Shown in pieces: positions 27,512-35,935 of a DNA stretch of 64,000 bases (its first letter is position 1; each line of letters opens with the position of its first letter). Source of the stretch: Oscillospiraceae bacterium (GTDB lineage Bacteria; Bacillota; Clostridia; Oscillospirales; Oscillospiraceae); assembly GCA_009784725.1 (NCBI GenBank), contig WQXS01000002.1, positions 1-64,000 on the forward strand. The letters run 5' to 3'. The notes under the pieces were generated by a model, which searched no databases, was not told the origin of the DNA, and saw only the letters and a list, made by a program, of their open reading frames with translations. The position numbers were made by a program, and so were the translations under genes.

Positions 27512-28366
27512 TTAGTTATTATTACAGCTTTTCACCCAATTTACAGTATAAAGTATACTCTCCCGTAAATCTGAAGAACATTCAAAACCTGTATCATTAT
27601 ATAAATCATCCAATCCAACATCAGACCAATCTATTATCTGCGGGGCTTCCGGATATGCTCCAAAAGTTATCTTACACTCCGGGTTAATAATATCTCGTAT
27701 TTCTAATACAATTTCTTTAAATGTTTTTAACTTTCTATGTCCAATATAATACGTTTTTAAGTTCTTTCCATGATTTGCAATCGCAATAAAAGCATCTACA
27801 ATATCATTAATAAAAACCATATCATATAAGTTTTCTCCCGCCACGCACTTAACTTCATCGCCGTGTATGAGATTTCTAATAAGTACACTGCTAAAACTAT
27901 CTGCATGATAATTTCCGGGACCATACATCATAGAGCATGCACCGGATATATAGTCTAAGTTACTATTGTATGCGATTGTTTTTCCAATTACTTCTGCGGC
28001 TGTTTTTGATGCTGAGTAAATATTAGTATATCGAGGGTTGGAAATATTCCCGCTTATAAACTCTTTTATTTCAAGATAATTATAAGTTTGAGGGTAAATA
28101 AACCGTTTTGCTCCGACTTCTAAAGCAGAGTATACCGCGTCACAGTCATTCGTTAAGTTTTGTATTTGCAATTTTGTGTTTTTAAAAGAGTCTTTTGAAT
28201 AACCTCCTTCACGTGCAAAATGAAAGAAAACATCAATATTGTTCAGATTTTTTGGCAGTGATTTTTCTAATGTAACTTCAATGACATCAACATTATTATC
28301 TTTGAGTTTATTGGATAATGCATTACCAATAAAACCATCCGCACCGGTTATAACTACACGTTTCAT
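27512..28366 (-). CDS. NAD(P)-dependent sugar epimerase/reductase (extended SDR)
   Basis: A 284-residue short-chain dehydrogenase. The nucleotide motif VVITGADGFIGNAL opens the protein, and YSASK (~143) is the YxxxK catalytic pair. The C-terminal half has the substrate-domain pattern VFINDIVDAFIAIA. It follows the 2,3-dehydratase gene by 29 bases. The likely role is reduction or epimerisation of the keto-deoxysugar made by that enzyme. The exact carbon acted on is not predictable. Confidence 0.75.
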   Translation of the reverse strand: MKRVVITGADGFIGNALSNKLKDNNVDVIEVTLEKSLPKNLNNIDVFFHFAREGGYSKDSFKNTKLQIQNLTNDCDAVYSALEVGAKRFIYPQTYNYLEIKEFISGNISNPRYTNIYSASKTAAEVIGKTIAYNSNLDYISGACSMMYGPGNYHADSFSSVLIRNLIHGDEVKCVAGENLYDMVFINDIVDAFIAIANHGKNLKTYYIGHRKLKTFKEIVLEIRDIINPECKITFGAYPEAPQIIDWSDVGLDDLYNDTGFECSSDLRESILYTVNWVKSCNNN

Positions 28367-28395
28367 TTTACCATCCTGACTTCTATTAAGTTAAA

Positions 28396-29745
28396 CTATT
28401 TTATCTCCAATAACGAAAGTAAGTTTCGCAGTTGAATGTTTAGTACATTATTAACCTGAACAAGTTTATTTAACGTTCTATATGTGCACCACCAATATCC
28501 CGGAGGCATGTCATCAATGGCATTTGCTTCTATTTGGATTATAACATTTCTATTTTCTTCATAATAGAAACGCCCTCCTTCTTCAGAAGATATAACATTG
28601 TAAATTACTCCGTTACTTTTATTTAAATAATTGAAAAATAAGTGTTCAATATCGTTTTTTGGTTTTTCTGTTGATTCCATTTGAATTGTAGGTCCCAATT
28701 CAATTTTATCAAAACACCCTATCTCAGCTTTTGCTTTTACTAAATATTCTTGAATACCATTATTTACTCTTGTGAAAAGACCAAATGTTGCCATTCCCAA
28801 TGCTTCAAAGAGAGGCTGCCCCCAATGCCGGACTTCACGGCCTTCTATACTAATATCGCAAAATATTACTTTGTAATGGTATGATGAAATACATGAAAAT
28901 TCTTCGTAGCTTTCTTTTTTAACAGTTTGCCAATTAGGTAAACTGTACAAAGGTACAAGGATTGGCTTCTCTATACTAAACATTTTATGATTATTCAGGT
29001 ACCTGTAAATATCGGGTAAGATATCTTGTTGAGAGTTTTCTTTAACCGAGCGTATTAAAGGTGAATTCTGATCATCAAATTCATATTTATAATAAGGCAT
29101 ACAACTTAATACAGTACGTACATCCATATTTACTAGGTTATCATGTAACATTAGTTTTTTTATTTGGGATAGCGTCATCCACATGTGTGAAGTGCTGACG
29201 TCAATTTCTTTTTTTTCATCAAGTTTTATTATTATGTTCCTGTTACGTTTTCCTACAAATCTTGAAGATTGCTCTGATTGAATTTGATCAACTATTACTT
29301 CGCCTGTATTATCTCCAACGAAATAATCAAGATATTTCGGTTTTGCTCCACCATGTGCTTGTGTAAAGTTTGATAATGTTGCTTGGATTGTAGGAGAGAT
29401 TTGTATCTTATTAATATTTCCGGGTTCAATTTTAGCTTGTAATAAATAATGCAGTACACCTTTTATAGATTTGCATAATATACCTAAATAACCGATTTCA
29501 TCTTGTATAATAATCGGCTGTGCAATATTTTCATATTTTATACCTCTAATTTGGAAAAATGTTCTGTTTTTATTGACTATACTTCCGGTATCATTATCAT
29601 AAAACCATGTTGATTTATCTAGTGTCGTTTTTTTTATGTCTACTTGCAAATTTTTATTATGGTCCGAAACCCAAGTTAATATTGCTTTTATTTCATCATC
29701 AACCGGTTTGTTATGTAATTCACCATGTTCTTTGGAAAAAGTCAT
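28396..29745 (-). CDS. NDP-hexose 2,3-dehydratase (EvaA family)
   Basis: A 449-residue protein built from two homologous halves, as in the EvaA/NDP-hexose 2,3-dehydratase family. The halves share GVLHYLLQAKIEPG.....QISPTIQ versus GIQEYLVKAKAEIG.....ELGPTIQ, and each ends in a segment pairing W(M/C)T with LR/VR..L. The family removes the C2 hydroxyl of an NDP-4-keto-6-deoxyhexose, giving a 2,6-dideoxy intermediate in antibiotic and surface sugars. No dTDP-glucose genes are in the window, whereas CDP-glucose enzymes are, so a CDP-linked substrate is inferred. AAGGAG lies 11 bases before the ATG. Confidence 0.8.
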   Translation of the reverse strand: MTFSKEHGELHNKPVDDEIKAILTWVSDHNKNLQVDIKKTTLDKSTWFYDNDTGSIVNKNRTFFQIRGIKYENIAQPIIIQDEIGYLGILCKSIKGVLHYLLQAKIEPGNINKIQISPTIQATLSNFTQAHGGAKPKYLDYFVGDNTGEVIVDQIQSEQSSRFVGKRNRNIIIKLDEKKEIDVSTSHMWMTLSQIKKLMLHDNLVNMDVRTVLSCMPYYKYEFDDQNSPLIRSVKENSQQDILPDIYRYLNNHKMFSIEKPILVPLYSLPNWQTVKKESYEEFSCISSYHYKVIFCDISIEGREVRHWGQPLFEALGMATFGLFTRVNNGIQEYLVKAKAEIGCFDKIELGPTIQMESTEKPKNDIEHLFFNYLNKSNGVIYNVISSEEGGRFYYEENRNVIIQIEANAIDDMPPGYWWCTYRTLNKLVQVNNVLNIQLRNLLSLLEIK

Positions 29746-29761
29746 TTGGTTGATTGCTCCT

Positions 29762-30763
29762 TTATGTATCAGGATTAATAATTTTAGAAAGTATTATATA
29801 CGCAATCCAAGATAGCGGTATAATACGCAGCTTCTCGCCTAACGCCAGACCCCATATGAGCTTTTGTCCGCCTTTGGCAAAATAAGGGTTATATCGAAAA
29901 GTAATTAATGGATTTTTTAAGTAATCAGGTATTTTTTTTCGGATTAATTGTCTTGCATATTTATGGTTTTTTATAGCGTTTTTAAGTGATTGCCGCCCAA
30001 ATTTCGCTAATACAAAGTAATAATAACTTATATAGTTATAATTAAAGCAATCCATTTCTTCCGAGTTGATCATTGTTTTCATATAGGAATAGACAGAAAA
30101 TGCATTATCTATAACAGGTAAAAACTTCCATGTATCACTTGATGTCATAGATGAAGCCGTCTTCATTGAGTTATAAATTATTTTATTACATACTGCATAA
30201 CTTTTTTCATAAACAGCAAACATTCCACTGATATACAGATCTTCAAGAAAATATTCTTTTTGGCATCGAATATTGTTTGATTCGAATATCTCACGTCGAT
30301 AAATTGTAGCAACAAAACTTGGAAATGCCCACTTACTCATTTTATCATTAAAGACTCGTACATCTATAGTTTTTCCTTTTTCAAAATCTACTCGTCTATA
30401 ATCACCTTTAACCCTATCTGCATTATATTGTTTTGCTATATTCGCAAGCTCTTCAAGACAATTATCCTCCATCCATTCATCGCCATCGTTATAAATAATA
30501 TATATACCTGAAGCTGTATCTAAACCAACATTACGAGCACCACAAACACCAAGATTTTTTTCTAAGTATATTTTTTTAACGTTAAGAGTGTCATTTTTTT
30601 TACAAAAATCATCTATTATTTCACGACTGTTATCCGGTGAGCAATCGTCAATAATAACAATCTCAAAATCTTTGAATGTCTGTGCTTTTAACGCCTCAAA
30701 AACTTTAGGTAATATATGTGCATGATTATATACGTTTATAATAACTGAAATAAATGGATTCAA
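29762..30763 (-). CDS. Family 2 glycosyltransferase
   Basis: A 333-residue inverting GT-A enzyme. SVIINVYNHAHIL opens the fold, IIDDCSPDNS (~39) contacts the nucleotide, and YNDGDEWM (~91) supplies the metal-binding DxD-like acids. The C-terminal ~100 residues are basic and aromatic with a short hydrophobic end, which may touch the membrane. The start is TTG at 30763 after AAGAGGTG. It sits between rfbF and the 2,3-dehydratase, so it may use the deoxysugar made by these enzymes. Confidence 0.82.
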   Translation of the reverse strand: MNPFISVIINVYNHAHILPKVFEALKAQTFKDFEIVIIDDCSPDNSREIIDDFCKKNDTLNVKKIYLEKNLGVCGARNVGLDTASGIYIIYNDGDEWMEDNCLEELANIAKQYNADRVKGDYRRVDFEKGKTIDVRVFNDKMSKWAFPSFVATIYRREIFESNNIRCQKEYFLEDLYISGMFAVYEKSYAVCNKIIYNSMKTASSMTSSDTWKFLPVIDNAFSVYSYMKTMINSEEMDCFNYNYISYYYFVLAKFGRQSLKNAIKNHKYARQLIRKKIPDYLKNPLITFRYNPYFAKGGQKLIWGLALGEKLRIIPLSWIAYIILSKIINPDT

Positions 30764-30784
30764 AAATAAAACACCTCTTTTTAC

Positions 30785-31561
30785 TCACTCCCAAAGCTTC
30801 CACGGTGCTGTGCCTTCCTTAAGGCGTTGTTCAAGGAAGCTTCTGTCACGTTGAGTATCCATGCACTGCCAATATTTATAGTGTTTATATGCTGCAAGCT
30901 GTCCTTCATCGCACAACTTATAGAATGGTTCAAATTCTAATGTACATTCATCATTAGGTAAATAATTGAATATTTCAGGTTTCATCACCATAAAACCGGC
31001 ATTTATCCAACCTCCGTCATCAACTGCTTTTTCACGAAACCCTTTAACTGCTCCATTGTCTTCGAAGTCAATCATACCATATCGCCCACCGGGTTGTATG
31101 GCTGTAATTGTGGCTATTTTGCCTTCTTTATTATGATAATCATACAATGTGTTTAAATCAATATCACCTACACCATCACCATATGTCATCATGAACGTCT
31201 CATCACCGACGTATTTTTGTATACGTTTGATACGTCCACCTGTCATCGTTTGCTGACCGGTATCGACAAGAGTAACCTTCCATGGTTCAGCAACGTTAGT
31301 GTGAACGGTCATTTTATTGTCAGAAGAAAAGTCAAAGGTTATATCAGAACGATGAAGATAATAATTTGAAAAATACTCTTTAATTACATAGCCCATAAAA
31401 CCGCAGCAAATAATAAACTCATTATATCCAAAGTGTGAATAATACTTCATTATATGCCAAAGTATCGGCTGGCCGCCGATTTCCACCATCGGTTTTGGCA
31501 GCTGACTGCCTTCTTCAGCAATACGTGTACCCTGTCCTCCTGCTAATATTACAACCTTCAT
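30785..31561 (-). CDS. rfbF: Glucose-1-phosphate cytidylyltransferase
   Basis: A 258-residue nucleotidyltransferase that forms CDP-glucose from CTP and glucose 1-phosphate. VVILAGGQGTRIAEEG and PKPMVEIGGQPILWHIMKYY near the start, TYGDGVGDID (~128) and the closing WQCMDTQRDR match RfbF/DdhA rather than RmlA. It is the first enzyme of the CDP-3,6-dideoxyhexose route; RfbG and RfbH are at 45674-46732 and 44322-45668. It may have its own promoter at 31589-31616 and is followed by a transferase and the 2,3-dehydratase. Confidence 0.92.
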   Translation of the reverse strand: MKVVILAGGQGTRIAEEGSQLPKPMVEIGGQPILWHIMKYYSHFGYNEFIICCGFMGYVIKEYFSNYYLHRSDITFDFSSDNKMTVHTNVAEPWKVTLVDTGQQTMTGGRIKRIQKYVGDETFMMTYGDGVGDIDLNTLYDYHNKEGKIATITAIQPGGRYGMIDFEDNGAVKGFREKAVDDGGWINAGFMVMKPEIFNYLPNDECTLEFEPFYKLCDEGQLAAYKHYKYWQCMDTQRDRSFLEQRLKEGTAPWKLWE

Positions 31562-31588
31562 AACTATCGCCTTTCCTTTTATACATTA

Positions 31589-31616
31589 ATTATACCACGA
31601 GTCAAGTAGATTACAA
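31589..31616 (-). promoter_or_regulatory. Possible promoter upstream of rfbF
   Basis: On the minus strand TTGTAA (31616-31611) and TATAAT (31594-31589) are 16 bases apart in the 58-base gap before rfbF. The -10 box is perfect, the -35 box is weak. It could give the rfbF-2,3-dehydratase-SDR-flippase group separate expression. Confidence 0.35.
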
Positions 31617-31619
31617 TTA

Positions 31620-32849
31620 CTAAACAATTATATCCAATGTTTTAAATAAATGCTCCGGTCTATTAATTTTTATGAAATATTGCTTCGCATAACTTGCTGC
31701 ACTTACAGTTGTTACAAATACTGTTTCATCCGGATAAGTTGCAATATTATCGGGATGTTGTGTTTTTATCCCTTTGAATTTCAACCCTTCTTGAAGGTCA
31801 TAGGCATGCATCAGTTTGGCATTTGGATAACGTTTTGAAATATAGCTGACTGTCATATCTGCCATTTGTGTTAAGCCCCAAATAGCATATCTATACTCTT
31901 TATTGTAATCAACCCATGTTTCATCAATGAATTTTTGAAGACCAATAAACGCATCTATAATATAGTCCTTGCGATTACGGTTCATATAAAACTCATGAAC
32001 TGTATTTATTTCTGTAGTAGCATCCTGCTCATACATTCGTTTAATAAAAAGAGTTCTGACTTGCTCCTTATATTGCTCATACTCAACAGCAATGGGGTTC
32101 CAGTTAATATCACTATACTCTTCAGGTGTATATATTTTAAGCAGAGCTTCAAGCCACGCAAAACGGTAAGATACTATATCCTTAGCAAGAATAACAGGTA
32201 TTCCCATCGCTATACAAGGTACTGAGCAATGCAGTAACGATGTTATAACAAGTTTTGCTTCATCCTCATACTGCTTGTATCTATCCTTTGCTTTTTGTTT
32301 TGGATTATCAAGTTTTTCATAAAACATATGAGTATCAAAAACCGCTTCTTTTGTTAATTCTGCCGGTATAAAGTCATTCAACCCCACTGTCGGGTCGATA
32401 ATAAACACTTTATTTTGCTTACCGGAATTAGCTTCACGCTTTGGTAAAGTAATTGTTAAGCAGCCTCCAAGATAAGCATCTATATCTGATTGAACCAGAG
32501 TATTATAGGTCCGCTCATCACGACATCCTATGGGTTCATGTGCTTTAAGATATTCAATTTCCTCAGACAACAGCTCATCCTTTGCCATCGTCAACCCAAA
32601 AAATACCGGGGTTATTTTTGATGAAAACATTCCGGCAATACCGGATTCTTTATAGTCAATTAGTGGCATTGATACAGGCAATAATACCTGTTCACCATCG
32701 TATGCTTGTAAATCATCTTTATCGATAATTACGATATCCTCTTCAGATAACCCCATGAGGCTGTACAAATAATCAACTGTGATTATTTGTACATGATCGC
32801 CAAGATTATTAATATTCTTGCCGACATATTTGTAATTAGCGAATTTCAT
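31620..32849 (-). CDS. Polysaccharide pyruvyl transferase family protein
   Basis: A 409-residue protein. The N-terminal ~300 residues resemble the polysaccharide pyruvyl transferase family (PF04230): NLGDHVQIITVDYL near residue 15, then FFGLTMA, EPIGCRDERTYN and TSLLHCSVPCIAMGIPVIL. Family members add pyruvate ketals from phosphoenolpyruvate to sugars, or act as transferases. The last ~90 residues have a Rossmann-like start (YAIWGLTQMADMTVSYI), a domain also fused to other proteins in this window. It overlaps the preceding PP-loop gene by 14 bases, suggesting coupled function. The pyruvyl assignment is family-based only. Confidence 0.65.
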   Translation of the reverse strand: MKFANYKYVGKNINNLGDHVQIITVDYLYSLMGLSEEDIVIIDKDDLQAYDGEQVLLPVSMPLIDYKESGIAGMFSSKITPVFFGLTMAKDELLSEEIEYLKAHEPIGCRDERTYNTLVQSDIDAYLGGCLTITLPKREANSGKQNKVFIIDPTVGLNDFIPAELTKEAVFDTHMFYEKLDNPKQKAKDRYKQYEDEAKLVITSLLHCSVPCIAMGIPVILAKDIVSYRFAWLEALLKIYTPEEYSDINWNPIAVEYEQYKEQVRTLFIKRMYEQDATTEINTVHEFYMNRNRKDYIIDAFIGLQKFIDETWVDYNKEYRYAIWGLTQMADMTVSYISKRYPNAKLMHAYDLQEGLKFKGIKTQHPDNIATYPDETVFVTTVSAASYAKQYFIKINRPEHLFKTLDIIV

Positions 32850-34047
32850 CTTTTGCTAACCTTCTTTTAGGATTATCAATTGTAAATCCACGCCTCATCC
32901 AATTACGAAACGCAGACCATTTTACGCTAAAAGGAATTCTGCCATGTTTGCTCTTATACAATCTTATTATTTCTTTTAGTTCTCCGACATAAAGACCGGG
33001 ACCGGGATCAGTACTTTTCATATACACATAACCCCAATGATAGCTCGGATTTTTACGGAATGCTTCAACATCAAAAACTTTATTGAATAAATCCAGCTTG
33101 TCTAATACATCAAACTCAACCATTGTATGAGAACAGTTTGCACAGACGTTGCAATTCTTTGCATTAGTAGATGATAAGCAAACCAGCAGGTTCTCTTGAA
33201 CTATTTTATTATCTGCAACAAATGCTGCTTTATCAAGTCTTAACACTTCCATACCGGAAAGATAAAATGTTGTATTTTCAGTACTGAAGCAATCCATATT
33301 TAATAAATCATAACTGCATGCTTGTATTTCATCCATGAAAAACTCCCAAGCGGGGTTAGCTGACGAATAATGGAAAACAGAAAACAATTTTTGTAAAGAT
33401 AAAATACCACCTGTTAGAATTGCCGGTACGACCGGTCCTTGAGCTATTCCGTAAAACTCCTTTACAATGTTTGATGTAATCTTAACAAATTTTAATCCCG
33501 ATTCTTCTGTAATATGCTGAGCTTTTTCTGATATCACCTTCTCATCATTACTGCCGATTCCATCTCCATATAGTCCCCAGTCGAAATACACTGCATGTGT
33601 CAAACGAAAGGTTTCCAAAGGGTCGTCTTTGTATTTTTGAATTGTAAAATTTGAGTCTAATCCGCATGATACACTTGACCCAACTCCTTTACCAAGAGTC
33701 AGAGTATTTTTAACTTTTTCTGTTTCAATGACTATCGGTGCGTAGTAAGATATGCTTCGGCTCAGTATAGGGATATAGTAATTGGTTAACTGGTGCCACA
33801 ATTTTTCTGATATAGGGTATTCACTTTTAAGTATAATACTTTGCTTGGTTTTTTTTGCTTTCATCATCGCCCACGGAAGAAGTGATAAAACATATGCATC
33901 AATTCGTTCGCTGGTAAAAAACTCGCCGAACTCGTCATCAACTTCAAACCAAACACCGGCCTTATTGTTTTCATATTCGATACTTGCTGACATTCGTGTA
34001 CGTTCATTTTCTTTGCATATTTTTGGTTCACCGATTTGAACTATCAT
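32836..34047 (-). CDS. PP-loop (ATP-pyrophosphatase-like) protein of unknown substrate
   Basis: A 403-residue protein I do not recognise as a named enzyme. Its best marker is GKGVGSSVSCGLDSNFT at ~118-134, which resembles the SGGxDS PP-loop of adenylating amidotransferases with CG replacing GG. NVCANCSH (~300) provides clustered cysteines that may bind zinc. PP-loop enzymes activate a carboxyl or carbonyl with ATP before amide or thio transfer. The start is coupled to the upstream transferase by an ATGA overlap and its end overlaps the pyruvyl-transferase-like gene, so these two probably act on the same sugar. An amidation or amidino-forming step is conceivable but unproven. Confidence 0.5.
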   Translation of the reverse strand: MIVQIGEPKICKENERTRMSASIEYENNKAGVWFEVDDEFGEFFTSERIDAYVLSLLPWAMMKAKKTKQSIILKSEYPISEKLWHQLTNYYIPILSRSISYYAPIVIETEKVKNTLTLGKGVGSSVSCGLDSNFTIQKYKDDPLETFRLTHAVYFDWGLYGDGIGSNDEKVISEKAQHITEESGLKFVKITSNIVKEFYGIAQGPVVPAILTGGILSLQKLFSVFHYSSANPAWEFFMDEIQACSYDLLNMDCFSTENTTFYLSGMEVLRLDKAAFVADNKIVQENLLVCLSSTNAKNCNVCANCSHTMVEFDVLDKLDLFNKVFDVEAFRKNPSYHWGYVYMKSTDPGPGLYVGELKEIIRLYKSKHGRIPFSVKWSAFRNWMRRGFTIDNPKRRLAKDEIR

Positions 34048-35000
34048 TTTAATTCATCTCCATTCTCACTAAAGTTAATTCGTTCTTTTTCAATAACAAA
34101 GGGTTCATTCATCTGTCTTTTATTAATATTTAAGATATACTCACCGATAAGACCCATAAAAATCAATTGCATTGCACCAAGAAAGAACACTCCTATAACA
34201 AGCGGTGCCATTCCCACAGGGAAGTTATACCAATCAATAAACTTACGTATTAAATAATAGATAGAGACCAGTAAAGCGCCTAATCCCATCACCATTCCTA
34301 TCATTATTGCGTATCGTGGTGCATCGTCTGATACACTGACAAAACGCTTAATTGCAATGTCAATTAATGCAGTAGCACCATGGTTTGATTTTCCACTTCT
34401 GCGAGATTGTTCTTTGTACTTGATAAAAACAATTGGCGCCGCATAATTCGATACCATAGTAAAAAAATTCATGTTCATCATCGGATTGTTTCGTGTTTTA
34501 CACATTTCAATAAATGTTTTGTCATATGCACCACTCCCGGTAAAACCTGAAAGTGAATTTTTTTTGGCAAGACGTTTAGTTAATAAATAATATAGGTTTC
34601 TAAACCCGCGCAATTTATCTTTTTTTCCCGGTGATTTTATTAATGCTACAGCCATTGCTCCTTTTTCCCATTCTTCTATCATGGTTGGTATAAGCTCCAT
34701 GGGAACTTGAAAATCTGCAGGAATAGAAATAATACAATCTCCACTCGCTTGAAACAATACATGCATTCCTGAGCCTAGCGGGAAATTTTTTGCATTTATT
34801 ATTGCTTTAATCCGTTTGTTTTTTGCACACATGTTCCGTAAGGTATCTTGGGTTCCATCTTCAGAGCAATTATCAATAAAAATAATTTCATAATCATATT
34901 TAAGGATTTTATCCATTTGAAGTATTATTTCATTTGCCAATGGTTCAACATTATTTATCTCATTACGACAAGGTACACAAATACTAATTATTCTTTTCAA
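34044..35000 (-). CDS. GtrB/DPM1-like family 2 glycosyltransferase
   Basis: A 318-residue GT2 enzyme with ISICVPCRNE at its start, IIFIDNCSEDGT at ~39 and SIPADFQVP at ~93 where the family normally has ...ADLQDPP. Two C-terminal hydrophobic helices (~225-250 and ~260-285) are those of bactoprenol-phosphate glucosyltransferases (GtrB). It likely charges undecaprenyl phosphate with a sugar. TTG at 35000 overlaps the TGA of pseG by four bases, with GGGAGG upstream. Confidence 0.8.
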   Translation of the reverse strand: MKRIISICVPCRNEINNVEPLANEIILQMDKILKYDYEIIFIDNCSEDGTQDTLRNMCAKNKRIKAIINAKNFPLGSGMHVLFQASGDCIISIPADFQVPMELIPTMIEEWEKGAMAVALIKSPGKKDKLRGFRNLYYLLTKRLAKKNSLSGFTGSGAYDKTFIEMCKTRNNPMMNMNFFTMVSNYAAPIVFIKYKEQSRRSGKSNHGATALIDIAIKRFVSVSDDAPRYAIMIGMVMGLGALLVSIYYLIRKFIDWYNFPVGMAPLVIGVFFLGAMQLIFMGLIGEYILNINKRQMNEPFVIEKERINFSENGDELK

Positions 35001-35935
35001 TTCTGATGACCCTCCCTGCTGTTATATATATTCATTATCTCCACAGCAGCATTTTTCGCTCCATTTTTATCAACACGCTCCAGCATTCTTTGCGAAAACT
35101 CACATCGTTTTTTATAATCACATAATAACATTTTAACATCGTTCTTTAGTCTATTATAATCGATATTGTCCCAATTTCCCGAACAGACAGCTATATTATT
35201 ATTAACAAGATAATCAGCTGATAGGAGTTGGTTTTCTGCTTGTGTAATAAGTATGGTCGGCATTCCTATTGCCGAAAACTCATAAATCATTGATCCCGAT
35301 GCAGCAACGGCTATATCACAATTTTGCATTATATCATAAATTTTTTCCGGTGTCTTATAAACTGTTATATTAACAGCAGATAATGCATATACTTCATCAT
35401 CATTTGAAGTATATGCTCCAAGAACTACGGAAATATTCACATTTTCGATTTCTTTCAATGAACGAATAACATCCGGAGTAATATTACGTGCATCAGAACC
35501 GCCGAAACATATAAATATATTCTTTGCTTTTTCTCTTATTTCAAGAGGTATTGAATCACGAAATTCTCTTCGTAATAATGCATACTTACCCCCAAGCAAG
35601 AGCTTGGGGATTTTATTGCCAAAAGTAAACATTAACTCATGTGCATAAAAATTTGCATTAAGAAGGACATCACAGTTATATTTATATAATGCATTATCAT
35701 CGTAACAAACCAATAGAGTATTGTTTGAGTTCAAAGATGCAATATAATTATCTGAAACCTCATAAGTATCTAAAATAATAATATTAAACTCGGTAAAATT
35801 AATTGGTTCATCTTCACTTTTAAAAAAAACGCATTCGTGCTTCATTTCAATAAAAACATCGGCAAGAGCATTCATGCGATAGAAATGCCCTGTGCCGATT
35901 TCTTTACTTATGTCAATTCGAAATGCAATTTTCAT
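34997..35935 (-). CDS. pseG: UDP-2,4-diacetamido-2,4,6-trideoxy-L-altrose hydrolase (PseG)
   Basis: A 312-residue GT-B-fold hydrolase that releases UDP from the pseudaminic acid precursor. RIDISKEIGTGHFYRMNALAD at the N-terminus carries the GTGHxxR signature; LLGGKYALLRREF, IFICFGGSDARN and AVAASGSMIYEFSAIGMPTIL follow in the usual order. It lies 5.2 kb downstream of pseI in the same run of minus-strand genes, separated by the TPP enzyme, an SDR and a membrane protein. Its presence distinguishes a pseudaminic from a legionaminic route. Confidence 0.88.
   Translation of the reverse strand: MKIAFRIDISKEIGTGHFYRMNALADVFIEMKHECVFFKSEDEPINFTEFNIIILDTYEVSDNYIASLNSNNTLLVCYDDNALYKYNCDVLLNANFYAHELMFTFGNKIPKLLLGGKYALLRREFRDSIPLEIREKAKNIFICFGGSDARNITPDVIRSLKEIENVNISVVLGAYTSNDDEVYALSAVNITVYKTPEKIYDIMQNCDIAVAASGSMIYEFSAIGMPTILITQAENQLLSADYLVNNNIAVCSGNWDNIDYNRLKNDVKMLLCDYKKRCEFSQRMLERVDKNGAKNAAVEIMNIYNSREGHQN

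Noticed and set aside
30785..31561. RmlA (glucose-1-phosphate thymidylyltransferase)
   Set aside because: Motifs and the WQCMDTQRDR ending match RfbF, and no rmlB, rmlC or rmlD set is nearby.
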